Assembly: GCA_041392625.1 (NCBI GenBank)
Contig: JAWKLR010000001.1
Coordinates: 124,001-188,000 of the forward strand
Length of the DNA: 64,000 nt
Origin: M3007 sp041392625
GTDB lineage: Bacteria > Bacteroidota > Bacteroidia > Chitinophagales > Saprospiraceae
Reading direction: 5' to 3'
Made by a program: the position numbers and the translations under genes. Positions 34,682 through 44,010 of this stretch are shown here, piece by piece. The stretch's first letter is position 1; every line of letters starts with the position of its first letter. The notes under the pieces are model-generated. The model was not told where the DNA came from. It worked only from the letters and a program-made list of their open reading frames with translations, and ran no database searches.

Positions 34682-37088
34682 ATGAAACCATGGCTTGTAA
34701 TTCTGTTTTCCTGTCTTTGGCTTCAGGCTTCAGCACAACAAAGTCATCAACTGGTCTTTGATGCACCTGCCCGGGTGTTTGAAGAAGCATTTCTATTGGG
34801 GAATGGCCAGACAGGAGCGACCCTTTATGGGGGAATTAATCGGGAACGAATTGCCTGGAACGATGCAACGTTGTGGACGGGGCAACCAACTGATTCACTT
34901 GCCAACCCCGGGGCCGCACAGCATTTGCCAGCCATTCGGGAGGCCCTTTTTGCGGAGGATTACCCTCGTGCAGACAGCCTTGTCAGATTGCTTCAAGGTC
35001 GTTTTTCCCAATCCTATGCACCCTTGGGTGATTTGTATTTTACGTTTGAAAACCATGGCATAGACACCAATGTGTATTCCCGTAAACTGGACATCCAACG
35101 GGCATATTCAGAAGTGCTTGTCGGAACTGAGGATGCCGGTCGCCGTCTGGAAGCCTGGGTCTCAGCACCAGACAGCATGGCCGTAATACGTATCCAGGCA
35201 TTGGGAACTGTACCAATTGAAATGGATATTCAGGCTTCCAGTTTGTTGCAGTCCCGGACCTATGCAAATTCGCCCGGGCAATTGGTTTTATCTGGAAAAG
35301 CCCCTATACATGCAGAGCCTTCATACCGGCAAGGCATTCCCAACCCTATTGTTTATTCAAGTGAATCAGGAACGCCATTTTATTTGCTCGCAGATATCCG
35401 TACCATCGGAGGTGAAGTGATTCCGACTGATTCAAGCATTCGGATCCAAGGAGCCCGCGAAGTGGAGTTGCGTATTTTGATTCAAACCGGGTTTAGGGGC
35501 TTCCACCTATTTCCTGAACAGGATACAAGTGTGCTGTTGGCAAACGCGCAAAGGCGATTGCAGGCGCGTTCAACGCTTGGGTATGAGGCCTTGCATGAAA
35601 AACAAATGAGGCATCACCGCATGCTGTACGACCGGGTTTCTCTTGAATTGGGCAGCAAGACTGCTTTTGATTCCCGTTCAACACCGGAGCGATTGAGCAT
35701 GTTTTCAGAAGATGCGGAGGATTTGGACCTGGTCGCTTTGTTTTTTCAATACGGTCGATATCTTCTTATCAGTTCCTCCCAAACAAGGGGTATTCCGGCA
35801 AACTTGCAAGGTATTTGGAACACCCAATTGCGACCACCCTGGAGCAGCAATTACACCACCAACATCAATCTGGAAATGAACTACTGGCCGGTAGAGGTGT
35901 GCAACCTTTCTGAAATGCATGAGCCAGGCCCCTCTTGTCCTTCATTGGGAATATCTCAAAAACCGGATCAGAAACGGCTAAAAGAGTATACGGTGCTTCG
36001 GGTTGAGTGTTGCCACCACAACAGCGATGTATGGGCTATGACCAATGCTGTTGGTGATTTTGGGAAGGGACATCCGGTATGGGCAAATTGGAATATGGAG
36101 CGGCACCTGGCTTGCTACGCATTTGTTTGAACATTTCGAGTATACACAGGATACCAGCTGGCTGAAGGAGTATGCCTGGCCTATTCTCGAAGGAGCGGCC
36201 TCATTTGGGATGGATATGTTGGTTCAGGATAAAACGGGTGGTTTGTTACAGCGCCGGCCACCTCTCCGGAAAATATGTACAGAACACCTGGTGGGTACAC
36301 CGGGGCAACTTTATATGGTGGTACAGCAGATCTTGCCATGTTGCGCGAGTTGTTTGAAATGTGGCACTGCCGCCGGCTCAATTGCCGGTGCAGATTCTGC
36401 GTATTTGGCCCGTCTTGATTATTATTCTAACGGTTTATATCCATATCAAATTGGACAAAAAGGTAATCTACAGGAATGGTACCATGACTGGGAGGATCAG
36501 GATCCCAAACACCGGCATTTAAGTCATTTATTTGGAGTTTATCCGGGGAAATCTATCCAGGCTGAGCAGGATACAGCCCTGTTTCATGCCGCCCGAAAAT
36601 CACTGGAATTACGAACCAACGATGGCACCGGGTGGAGCATCGCCTGGAAAATAGCCCTGTGGGCCCGGTTCAAAGACGGACAACAGGCCTGGGATGCTAT
36701 CCGGAAACAATTGCGGTTTATTGATCCAATGCCGGGAGCCGGAGGACATAAGGGAGGCACCTATCCCAACCTGCTTGATGCGCATCCACCATTCCAGATT
36801 GATGGAAATTTTGGTGCCTGTGCAGGCATCGCTGAAATGTTGGTGCAAAGCCACCAGGAGGGCGTATTGGAATTATTACCAGCCCTGCCAGTTTCCTGGG
36901 AAACTGGCAGGGTACGAGGGTTGCGTGCACGTGGTGGACTTACTGTTGATATTCAATGGTCTGAAGGAAAAGCCAAAGCCGTTTGTATCATTCCGGATGT
37001 GGATTTAGACTTTCTTGTGAAAGTCAATGGTGCAGAAATTGAAATTCAGGGTAAAAAGGGCGTCAAACATTTCATAGAACTGTTTTAG
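34682..37088 (+). pseudogene. GH95 alpha-L-fucosidase, frameshift cluster in the middle
   Basis: The gene starts at ATG 34682 with signal peptide MKPWLVILFSCLWLQASA. The first 1.2 kb is intact: 'AFLLGNGQTGATLYGG', 'RIAWNDATLWTGQP', 'RGIPANLQGIWN' and 'NINLEMNYWPVEVCNLSEMH', the last containing the Asn pair of the GH95 active site. From about 35925 to 36400 the coding frame changes at least five times: pieces 'GNISKTGSETAK', 'HHNSDVWAMTNAVGDFGKGH', 'WLATHLFEHFEYTQDTSWLK', 'ENMYRTPGGYTGATLYGGTA' and 'DSAYLARLDYYSNGLYPYQI' are all in different frames. The end is intact again, with 'FQIDGNFGACAGIAEML' carrying the catalytic Asp region. GH95 enzymes remove terminal alpha-1,2-fucose by inversion. 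The indels are confined to about 480 bp. Either the gene is inactivated or the sequence is poor here. Confidence 0.88.
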
Positions 37089-37313
37089 TGCATACAAATT
37101 GAGAATTATTTTCATCTCGCTGAATTGCTCGTTTTTTACACTATGGCATTAATAGCGAGTTTTTCGGCTTGTTTTATGTTAAAAATAGCCGATATTTGAA
37201 AAGCCCTTCTTTGTTCTGCCTCTATTTACCCGCTCTTGATTCAGCGCGAGTCCAGGTTGACCTTTATAGTGAATCCTGTTCGTTCTTTTACAAGGCTTAG
37301 TTCTCAAACCATT

Positions 37314-39704
37314 ATGCGACTCCCCATTACCATTATCTTGTTTTTCCTGGGCATTCAACAGGTGTATGCTCAATTGGATACCATCCATTTTCTTCCGCCT
37401 TTGCATGCCAGAGATCATTGGGGGCCTCAATTTGTTTATTTGTCAACCCCGGAAGAGGACCCATTTGAGGTGGAAATTAGGAATGGAGGAGGTGCTGTGT
37501 TGGTTGTAGCAACCATTAGCAATGATCAGCCTTACCGTTTGGATGTGGGCGCCAGTTCCAACACACAATTAATGGTTACCGAATCGCAATTGCACACCCC
37601 GATGACAGATAAAGGCATGGTCTTCGTAGGGCCGAAAAAATTCTATACCTACTTCAGGTCGCACAGCGGCTCCCGCTTTCATGCCTGCGATCTGACTTGT
37701 AAGGGCAGAAGCGCATTGGGGACTGAATTTCGGATTGCACACCTTTTACAGGAGACAGAAGACGATGGAATACGTGCAAATTTTATTGGTTTTTTAGCTA
37801 CAGAGGATTCTACGGTTGTTTCTCTTTCTGGTTACAGTGACCAGGTCGACTTCAGAAAAATGGGGAGTGACCAAAGCTCTACGGGAGTGGAATCAATTAT
37901 TTTGCAAAAAGGGGAGTCGGCAGTTTTTTCTCAATACATCAATTTCAATGCCTTTAGTCAGCCGCCGAATGGACTGATGGGTTCCTTATTAAAGTCAAAC
38001 AAACCAATTGCTGTAAATGTGGGTTCCTGGTGTGGGGCTCCTGTACCTCCGGGCTCCAATGACATCGGGATAGATCAAATTGCTCCGGTAGAAGAGATTG
38101 GAAAGGAATATATTCTGTGTAAAGGAAATGGCTCTTCCATTCTGGAACGCCCCATTTTAATTGCTCATTTTGACAACACACAAATTCGGTTAAACGGACA
38201 AACAGACCCCTACATCACCTTGCAACCCGGTGAGCATGTTGTACTTCCGACAAGTGTTTATACCACCGACGGCAATTTGTTTATTGAGGCTTCTGAGCCA
38301 ATCTTTGTTTACCAAATGATTGGTGGCGCTCCAACCGGTTTGGACCAAATGCGAACTGCTGGTCTGATTTTCGTGCCCCCGGTGAGTTGCGCAATCCCAA
38401 ATGCTGTGGATAATATTTTCGAGCCAAATGCAATCGGGACTATGTTTTTTGAGGGTGGACTGATGATTGTTGCTATGCGCGACTCCTTAGTTGAGGTGAA
38501 AATTGACGGAGTGCCTGTTTCCATTGGTTCGCCGGCTCCGGTTCAGGGCTATCCGGACTTTGTTACATATCGTAAACTGGACCTCTTTTCTGAATGGCCC
38601 ATCTTAACAGAGTTGAGTGTTGTGGCTGAAGGTGCGGTACAAGTTGCCATGTTTGGCCGCAACGCACCAGCCAGTTTTGCAGCATTCTTTTCAGGGTTTG
38701 GCAGGCTGCCCAAGCCAGACATTGAACTGAGCATAATTGGCGATGGAGTCTGTCCCGATACTCTCATAGCAGAGGGGTCTTTTGAAGGTGTTCAGTGGAT
38801 GTTGGGGGATTCTGTCCTCAGTTATGGAACGGATACCTTTTTTGTGGCCTATACACCGGGAGCGTATATTGCTCGTGGGTATCTGGGTGTCTGCCGGCAA
38901 ACGGATTTTTCAAACGATACCCTTGATGTAGACTTTACATCTCCGATATTTCCATTTGCCGTGGAACAACCCAGTTGTTTTGGTTACGAAGATGGTCTAT
39001 TGGAGTTTGGGACTACGACCGGAGGACTTCCTCCATATTCCTATTCCATTGACGGGGGACAAAGCTTTTTTCAACAAAGCACCTTCCAAAACCTGATTGC
39101 CGGCACATATCCATTAATTGCCAGGGATAGTACCGGATGCTACAACAGGCCACTTGAAGCGGTAATTGGGCAACCGGATAGTTTTACTGTGCAGATCGAA
39201 GTGATATCTTCTCCGCAGCCCCTGTTTCCTGGAGGCGAAGTACAGTTGCAAGGAAAATCAGATCGCACTGTTGTAGTTGCAGAATGGGACCCTGGTACCC
39301 ATACAGATTTTTTAAACAATACATTATTCCCGGAAGTCAGTCAATGGGTTGAACTGAATGTGCTCGATTCCAATGCCTGTCCAGCAAGTGATCGTATTTG
39401 GATTGAAGTGCGTCCCAATATTTATGCTCCTAATGTGTTCCGGCCAGCCTCCAATCAATTGAACGATCGGTTTACCATAATGAGTAGAGACCCATTGCCA
39501 TTAGTACAATTGGATATTTACGATCGCTGGGGTAGTCTGGTGTTTCGACGTACAGGTATTGAGACCAATGACCTGCGACAGGGTTGGGACGGCACCATTA
39601 AAGGCGAACCGGCTCTACCAGGAGTGTACGTTTTTTACGCCGAGGTGGAACTGGTGCCGGGCCTGATTGAAAAAATCAGTGGTGATGTGACACTTATTGA
39701 GTAG
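37314..39704 (+). CDS. IgGFc-binding-domain surface protein with gliding-motility (CHU_C, T9SS type B) C-terminus
   Basis: The ATG at 37314 gives signal peptide MRLPITIILFFLGIQQVYA; upstream codons in the same frame lack one. The 796-aa protein has an N-terminal IgGFc-binding-like domain (about 20-440), shown by 'GFLATEDSTVVSLSGYS', 'LKSNKPIAVNVGSWCG', 'EYILCKGNG' and 'PIFVYQMIGGAP'. A SprB-like module follows ('PSCFGYEDGLLEFGTTTGGL', 'PYSYSIDGG', 'GTYPLIARDSTGC'). The last 90 residues are the CHU_C domain ('YAPNVFRPASNQLNDRF', 'DIYDRWGSLVF', 'GWDGTIKGEPALPGVY'). It should be secreted by T9SS and anchored as an adhesin. It is convergent with hmgA, 6 bp apart. Confidence 0.9.
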   Translation: MRLPITIILFFLGIQQVYAQLDTIHFLPPLHARDHWGPQFVYLSTPEEDPFEVEIRNGGGAVLVVATISNDQPYRLDVGASSNTQLMVTESQLHTPMTDKGMVFVGPKKFYTYFRSHSGSRFHACDLTCKGRSALGTEFRIAHLLQETEDDGIRANFIGFLATEDSTVVSLSGYSDQVDFRKMGSDQSSTGVESIILQKGESAVFSQYINFNAFSQPPNGLMGSLLKSNKPIAVNVGSWCGAPVPPGSNDIGIDQIAPVEEIGKEYILCKGNGSSILERPILIAHFDNTQIRLNGQTDPYITLQPGEHVVLPTSVYTTDGNLFIEASEPIFVYQMIGGAPTGLDQMRTAGLIFVPPVSCAIPNAVDNIFEPNAIGTMFFEGGLMIVAMRDSLVEVKIDGVPVSIGSPAPVQGYPDFVTYRKLDLFSEWPILTELSVVAEGAVQVAMFGRNAPASFAAFFSGFGRLPKPDIELSIIGDGVCPDTLIAEGSFEGVQWMLGDSVLSYGTDTFFVAYTPGAYIARGYLGVCRQTDFSNDTLDVDFTSPIFPFAVEQPSCFGYEDGLLEFGTTTGGLPPYSYSIDGGQSFFQQSTFQNLIAGTYPLIARDSTGCYNRPLEAVIGQPDSFTVQIEVISSPQPLFPGGEVQLQGKSDRTVVVAEWDPGTHTDFLNNTLFPEVSQWVELNVLDSNACPASDRIWIEVRPNIYAPNVFRPASNQLNDRFTIMSRDPLPLVQLDIYDRWGSLVFRRTGIETNDLRQGWDGTIKGEPALPGVYVFYAEVELVPGLIEKISGDVTLIE

Positions 39705-39710
39705 AATCCT

Positions 39711-40871
39711 CTAGTCTTCCAGCCAGGATTGGTAGTAAATTCCATCATCAATCTTCAGCGCATTTTCGGTAATCTGCAATGGTTTGAAGGTATCGATCAT
39801 TACGGCCAGTTCCTCCGTTTCGGTTTTTCCAATCGAGCGCTCATAGGCCCCGGGATGTGGACCGTGTGGAATACCTGCCGGGTGCAGTGAAATGTATCCT
39901 TTGTCGATGTTGTTTCGGCTCATAAAATCTCCATCCACATAGTAGAGCATCTCATCGGAGTCGATGTTGGAGTGGTTGTAAGGAGCCGGAATGGCTTTGG
40001 GATGGTAATCGTACAGGCGTGGGCAAAATGAACAGATCACAAATGCCGATGTCTCAAACGTCTGATGCACGGGCGGTGGCTGGTGTACCCGTCCGGTTAT
40101 GGGCTCAAAATTGTGAATGGAAAATCCGTATGGATAGTTGAATCCATCCCAACCTACCACATCAAATGGGTGGCTGGCATACTCCATTTCATAAAGTTGA
40201 CCTTCCTTTTTTACTTTCATTAAAAAGGAGCCCTTCTCATCATAACTCTCCAATTCGGTTGGCAATTTGTAATCGCGCTCACAAAAAGGTGAGTGCTCCA
40301 GCAGTTGTCCAAACCAGTTTCTGTAGCGTTTAGGGGTATAGATGGGCACAAAAGATTCGGCATACAGAATGCGGTTGTCTTCAGTGTCAAAATCAATCTG
40401 GTAAATCATACCACGCGGAATGATGAGGTAGTCGCCGTATTCAAAGGGGATATTGCCCAGAAAGGTCCGCAAGGTTCCGGTGCCTTTATGGATGAACAGC
40501 ATCTCGTCGGCATCGGCATTTTTGTAAAAATAGGAGCGCAGGGATTTGCGTGGTGCAGCAACTCCAATATGTACATCGTTATTGACCAGCAAGGTTTCCC
40601 GGGAGTCCAGGAAATCATCCTGAGGGGCTACCTGAAAGCCTTTAAAAAGCCTGGATTTCATGTTTTTTGCAACAGCCACTTTAGGGGTCACATCCTTGGC
40701 ACTGTGAATTTCGCGCACCATGGTTGGGCGGTGGTGGTGATAGAGCAAGGATGACATGCCATCAAAGCCGATGGTTCCAAAAAGCTGCTCATAATACAAG
40801 CCTCCATCAGGCTTTTCAAAAATGGTGTGGCGTTTGGATGGAATCGTTCCGAGTTTATGGTAAATAGGCAC
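39711..40871 (-). CDS. hmgA: Homogentisate 1,2-dioxygenase
   Basis: This 386-aa cytoplasmic enzyme opens the aromatic ring of homogentisate to maleylacetoacetate in tyrosine and phenylalanine breakdown. Family motifs are 'DADEMLFIHKGTGTL', 'YGDYLIIPRG', 'FDVVGWDGFNYPYGFSIHNF', 'EPITGRVHQPPPVHQTF', and the iron-binding C-terminal part 'NIDSDEMLYYVDGDF' (Glu ligand) with 'ISLHPAGIPHGPHPGAYE' (His ligands). It is somewhat shorter than the human protein, as usual for the bacterial branch. No other tyrosine-pathway gene lies alongside. A TAnnTTTG lies about 25 bp upstream. Confidence 0.95.
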   Translation of the reverse strand: MPIYHKLGTIPSKRHTIFEKPDGGLYYEQLFGTIGFDGMSSLLYHHHRPTMVREIHSAKDVTPKVAVAKNMKSRLFKGFQVAPQDDFLDSRETLLVNNDVHIGVAAPRKSLRSYFYKNADADEMLFIHKGTGTLRTFLGNIPFEYGDYLIIPRGMIYQIDFDTEDNRILYAESFVPIYTPKRYRNWFGQLLEHSPFCERDYKLPTELESYDEKGSFLMKVKKEGQLYEMEYASHPFDVVGWDGFNYPYGFSIHNFEPITGRVHQPPPVHQTFETSAFVICSFCPRLYDYHPKAIPAPYNHSNIDSDEMLYYVDGDFMSRNNIDKGYISLHPAGIPHGPHPGAYERSIGKTETEELAVMIDTFKPLQITENALKIDDGIYYQSWLED

Positions 40872-40895
40872 GGTCAGGAAGTTTTAGTTTGATTG

Positions 40896-40903
40896 CAAAA
40901 ATA
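40896..40903 (-). promoter_or_regulatory. -7 element of hmgA
   Basis: The minus strand reads TATTTTTG, a perfect TAnnTTTG, 24 bp before the hmgA ATG at 40871. Confidence 0.45.
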
Positions 40904-41094
40904 GAAAACTTGAATTGTTTCTAGGGTTTTGAATAGCCTGTTTATTCAGCATACTGCATCTATGTGCGTTCCACGATTCGCAGTTCAATGCATGAATGAG
41001 GTAGAGGGAAAACGGATTTCAAACCACTGGATGCTGTACGTTTAACCCAATATGCGTTTATTTGTTTTTAAACTCATTCACTTCCTTATCATTT

Positions 41095-41856
41095 ATGGAT
41101 TCATTCCTTTTTATATCCTATCAGCTCAGCGCACTTGATTGGTTGATGGCATTTACGGCTGCATTTGTATTGGGTGTTTCCAAATCTGGAGTAAAAGGGA
41201 TTGCTCTGATCGTTGTTACCCTGTTGGCTTTGGTCTTTGGTGGCAAGGCGTCTACAGGCGTGCTTATGCCGATGCTGATCATGGGAGATGTGTTTGCCGT
41301 TTTGTATTACCGAAGACACACCCAATGGAATTACCTCTGGCGTTTGTTGCCCTGGATGATTGCCGGTGTATTGTTTGGGGTTTGGTTTGGGCAGGATCTC
41401 CCGGAGCTGCTCTTCAAGCGAATGATGGCTTCTGTTATTTTGCTCACCGTTTTTCTGATGTATTGGTGGGGAAAACGAAAATCTAAAGCAGTGCCACACG
41501 GGTGGTGGTTTTCGGGCACGATGGGCTTGGCGGCCGGATTCACAACCATGATAGGAAATTTGGCCGGAGCATTTTCAAACCTGTATTTTTTAGCCATGCG
41601 CTTACCCAAAAATGAGTTTATCGGTACGGCAGCCTGGCTCTTTTTTATCATAAATTTATTCAAGTTGCCCTTTCATATTTTTGTCTGGGAAACCGTTCAT
41701 TGGGAGTCTTTTAAAGTCAACCTGGTGCTGATGCCGGCTCTGGCTTTAGGATTGTGGACCGGTACCCACATTGTGCGTAGGATTCAGGATGATTTTTACC
41801 GGCAACTAATTCTGGTTCTGACAGCCTGTGGTGCAGTTTTGATTTTAGTTCGTTAG
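41095..41856 (+). CDS. TauE/SafE family sulfite or sulfonate exporter
   Basis: The ATG at 41095 (MDSFLFISYQLS) is preferred to the TTG at 41062. The 253-aa protein has about eight membrane helices. The family signature is in helix 1-2 ('FTAAFVLGVSKSGVKGIALI') and in its repeat ('MGLAAGFTTMIGNLAGAFSN', 'LPKNEFIGTAAWLFFIINLF'). TauE/SafE proteins move small anions such as sulfite, sulfoacetate or taurine-derived sulfonates across the inner membrane. It is a single gene, not in the sulfur cluster at 14-20 kb, so a link to sulfite made there is only suggestive. Confidence 0.9.
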   Translation: MDSFLFISYQLSALDWLMAFTAAFVLGVSKSGVKGIALIVVTLLALVFGGKASTGVLMPMLIMGDVFAVLYYRRHTQWNYLWRLLPWMIAGVLFGVWFGQDLPELLFKRMMASVILLTVFLMYWWGKRKSKAVPHGWWFSGTMGLAAGFTTMIGNLAGAFSNLYFLAMRLPKNEFIGTAAWLFFIINLFKLPFHIFVWETVHWESFKVNLVLMPALALGLWTGTHIVRRIQDDFYRQLILVLTACGAVLILVR

Positions 41857-41948
41857 GATTGCCGGATGCAAAATCTCGATAATGGGTTGCTGGTTCAAAT
41901 TATCTTGTTTAAGATTGTACTCCACTAATCTGTTTTAACGCATCGCTT

Positions 41949-43895
41949 ATGCCTTCATCTACCCATCCCGAAAGTTCGTATTTGAAATACCAACTCCGAA
42001 GTCTTGAAAAACTGCCTGTCCGGATATGGCCGGATTCCGTTGAGGCTTCTGCTCACGTAGCCCGTTCCATTGCCCTGGCAATCCGCCAGAAACAGCAGGA
42101 GGGAGAACCCATAGTGTTGGGGCTGGCTACCGGCTCATCGCCCATCAATGTGTACAAAGAACTGGTACGCATGCATCGGGAAGAAAATCTAAGTTTTGAA
42201 AATGTGATCACGTTCAACCTGGATGAGTATTTCCCAATGGAACCGGATGCACAGCAGAGTTATGTGCGGTTTATGAATGAATACTTGTTTGATCATATTG
42301 ATATTCGGAAAGAAAATATACACATTCCCGATGGCACCCTTGCCATGGAGCAGGTAGCCGACTACTGCGCGGCCTATGAAGACAAAATAAAACAGGCAGG
42401 CGGGATAGATATTCAACTGCTGGGAATTGGTCGGACGGGCCATATCGGCTTCAATGAACCCGGAGCCTGGAAGGATTCCAAGACCCGACTGGTGCGTTTG
42501 GATAATGTAACCCGGCGGGATGCAACCTCTGATTTTGTAAAGGCAGAGTACGTTCCTTACCGGGCTATTACGATGGGGATTGACACCATCATGAAGGCGC
42601 AAACTATTTATTTGCTTGCATGGGGACAGCATAAAGCGGAGGTCTTGAAAAAGGCAGTTGAAGGCCCTGTTTCGTCTTCTATTCCCGCAACATTTTTGCA
42701 AGAGCATCCCAATGTGAAGGTGGTGGTTGATCAGGCGGCAGCCAGTGAATTAACCAGCATTAAAACACCCTGGCTGGTGGGGATGTGTGCCTGGGACGAT
42801 GCACTGATCTGTCAGGCAGTCACCTGGCTTTCGCAAAAGACAGGGAAGCCCATTTTGAAACTCACCGATACAGATTACAACGAGAATCACCTGAGCGATC
42901 TGATAGTGGAACGTGCGTCCTCGTATGATCTGAATATTCAGGTGCACAATACCTTACAAGACACCATCACCGGGTGGCCGGGCGGCAAACCCGATGTGGA
43001 TGATAGCAGACGGCCGGAACGGGCCTTGCCCTCCCGAAAACGGGTGATTATTTTCAGCCCGCACCCCGATGACGATGTCATTTCAATGGGAGGAACTTTT
43101 TTACGCTTGGTTCAGCAGGGGCATGATGTGCATGTGGCCTACCAAACCTCCGGCAACATTGCTGTACACGATTACGATGCACATCGTTTTGTGGAGTTTA
43201 TACAGGAGTTAGGCACAGGAATGGACTTGTTGAATAAAGAAGGGCAGGAGGTGCTTGCAGCCGCCTCTCAATTTATATTGAACAAAGAAAATACCGAGCG
43301 GGACAGTCCTGCTGTTGCCCGAATAAAAGGGCTTATCCGCAGAGGAGAAGCGCGTGCCGGTGCCCGCTTTTGTGGACTGGAGGATTCCCATATCCATTTT
43401 CTGGATATGCCTTTTTATGAAACGGGCTCCACACGAAAAAATCCAATTGGTATAGATGACATAAAAATCATTGCAGATCTGATGGAGGAAATTAAACCTC
43501 ATCAGGTGTATGCTGCTGGTGATTTAGCGGATCCGCATGGTACCCATCGGGTATGTCTTAATGCTATTTTTAGTGCCTTTGAATCCCTGAAAGACCGCGA
43601 ATGGATGAAGGATTGCTGGCTGTGGTTGTACCGGGGTGCGTGGCATGAATGGCCAATTCATGAAATTGATATGGCGGTACCGATTAGTTCCAATGAGCTA
43701 TTCAACAAACGCCGTGCAATATTCATGCATCAATCGCAGAAAGACACCCCTCCGTTTCCCGGAGATGACGAGCGTGAGTTCTGGCAGCGTGCAGAGGACC
43801 GAAACCGCGCAACGGCCGCTGCTTACAGGGCGCTGGGGCTCGCAGAATATGAAGCGATAGAAGCCTTCCGGCGCTGGCATTTTGACTGGGAGTAG
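41949..43895 (+). CDS. nagB: Glucosamine-6-phosphate deaminase fused to a PIG-L/LmbE deacetylase
   Basis: This 648-aa cytoplasmic protein has two enzymes in one chain. The N-terminal half (about 20-285) is NagB, which converts glucosamine-6-phosphate to fructose-6-phosphate and ammonia: 'IVLGLATGSSPINVYKELVR', 'VITFNLDEYFPM', 'LLGIGRTGHIGFNEPG' and 'RAITMGIDTIM'. The C-terminal half (from about 365) is a PIG-L-type N-acetylglucosaminyl deacetylase, with zinc motif 'HPDDD' at about 372-376 and downstream 'DLADPHGTHR'. The fusion is common in Bacteroidota. Together they could deacetylate and deaminate an amino sugar in sequence (inference). A symporter gene follows 115 bp downstream. Confidence 0.95.
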   Translation: MPSSTHPESSYLKYQLRSLEKLPVRIWPDSVEASAHVARSIALAIRQKQQEGEPIVLGLATGSSPINVYKELVRMHREENLSFENVITFNLDEYFPMEPDAQQSYVRFMNEYLFDHIDIRKENIHIPDGTLAMEQVADYCAAYEDKIKQAGGIDIQLLGIGRTGHIGFNEPGAWKDSKTRLVRLDNVTRRDATSDFVKAEYVPYRAITMGIDTIMKAQTIYLLAWGQHKAEVLKKAVEGPVSSSIPATFLQEHPNVKVVVDQAAASELTSIKTPWLVGMCAWDDALICQAVTWLSQKTGKPILKLTDTDYNENHLSDLIVERASSYDLNIQVHNTLQDTITGWPGGKPDVDDSRRPERALPSRKRVIIFSPHPDDDVISMGGTFLRLVQQGHDVHVAYQTSGNIAVHDYDAHRFVEFIQELGTGMDLLNKEGQEVLAAASQFILNKENTERDSPAVARIKGLIRRGEARAGARFCGLEDSHIHFLDMPFYETGSTRKNPIGIDDIKIIADLMEEIKPHQVYAAGDLADPHGTHRVCLNAIFSAFESLKDREWMKDCWLWLYRGAWHEWPIHEIDMAVPISSNELFNKRRAIFMHQSQKDTPPFPGDDEREFWQRAEDRNRATAAAYRALGLAEYEAIEAFRRWHFDWE

Positions 43896-44010
43896 GGGAG
43901 TATGGGCAGGCAGGGAATGTTCATTTTTCCCAATAGGCAATACTTGTTTACCTTACGGAGCGAAGTGCGTGAGTAGGGTAGTAAATGGATAAAACGAAAA
44001 ACAAACCAAT

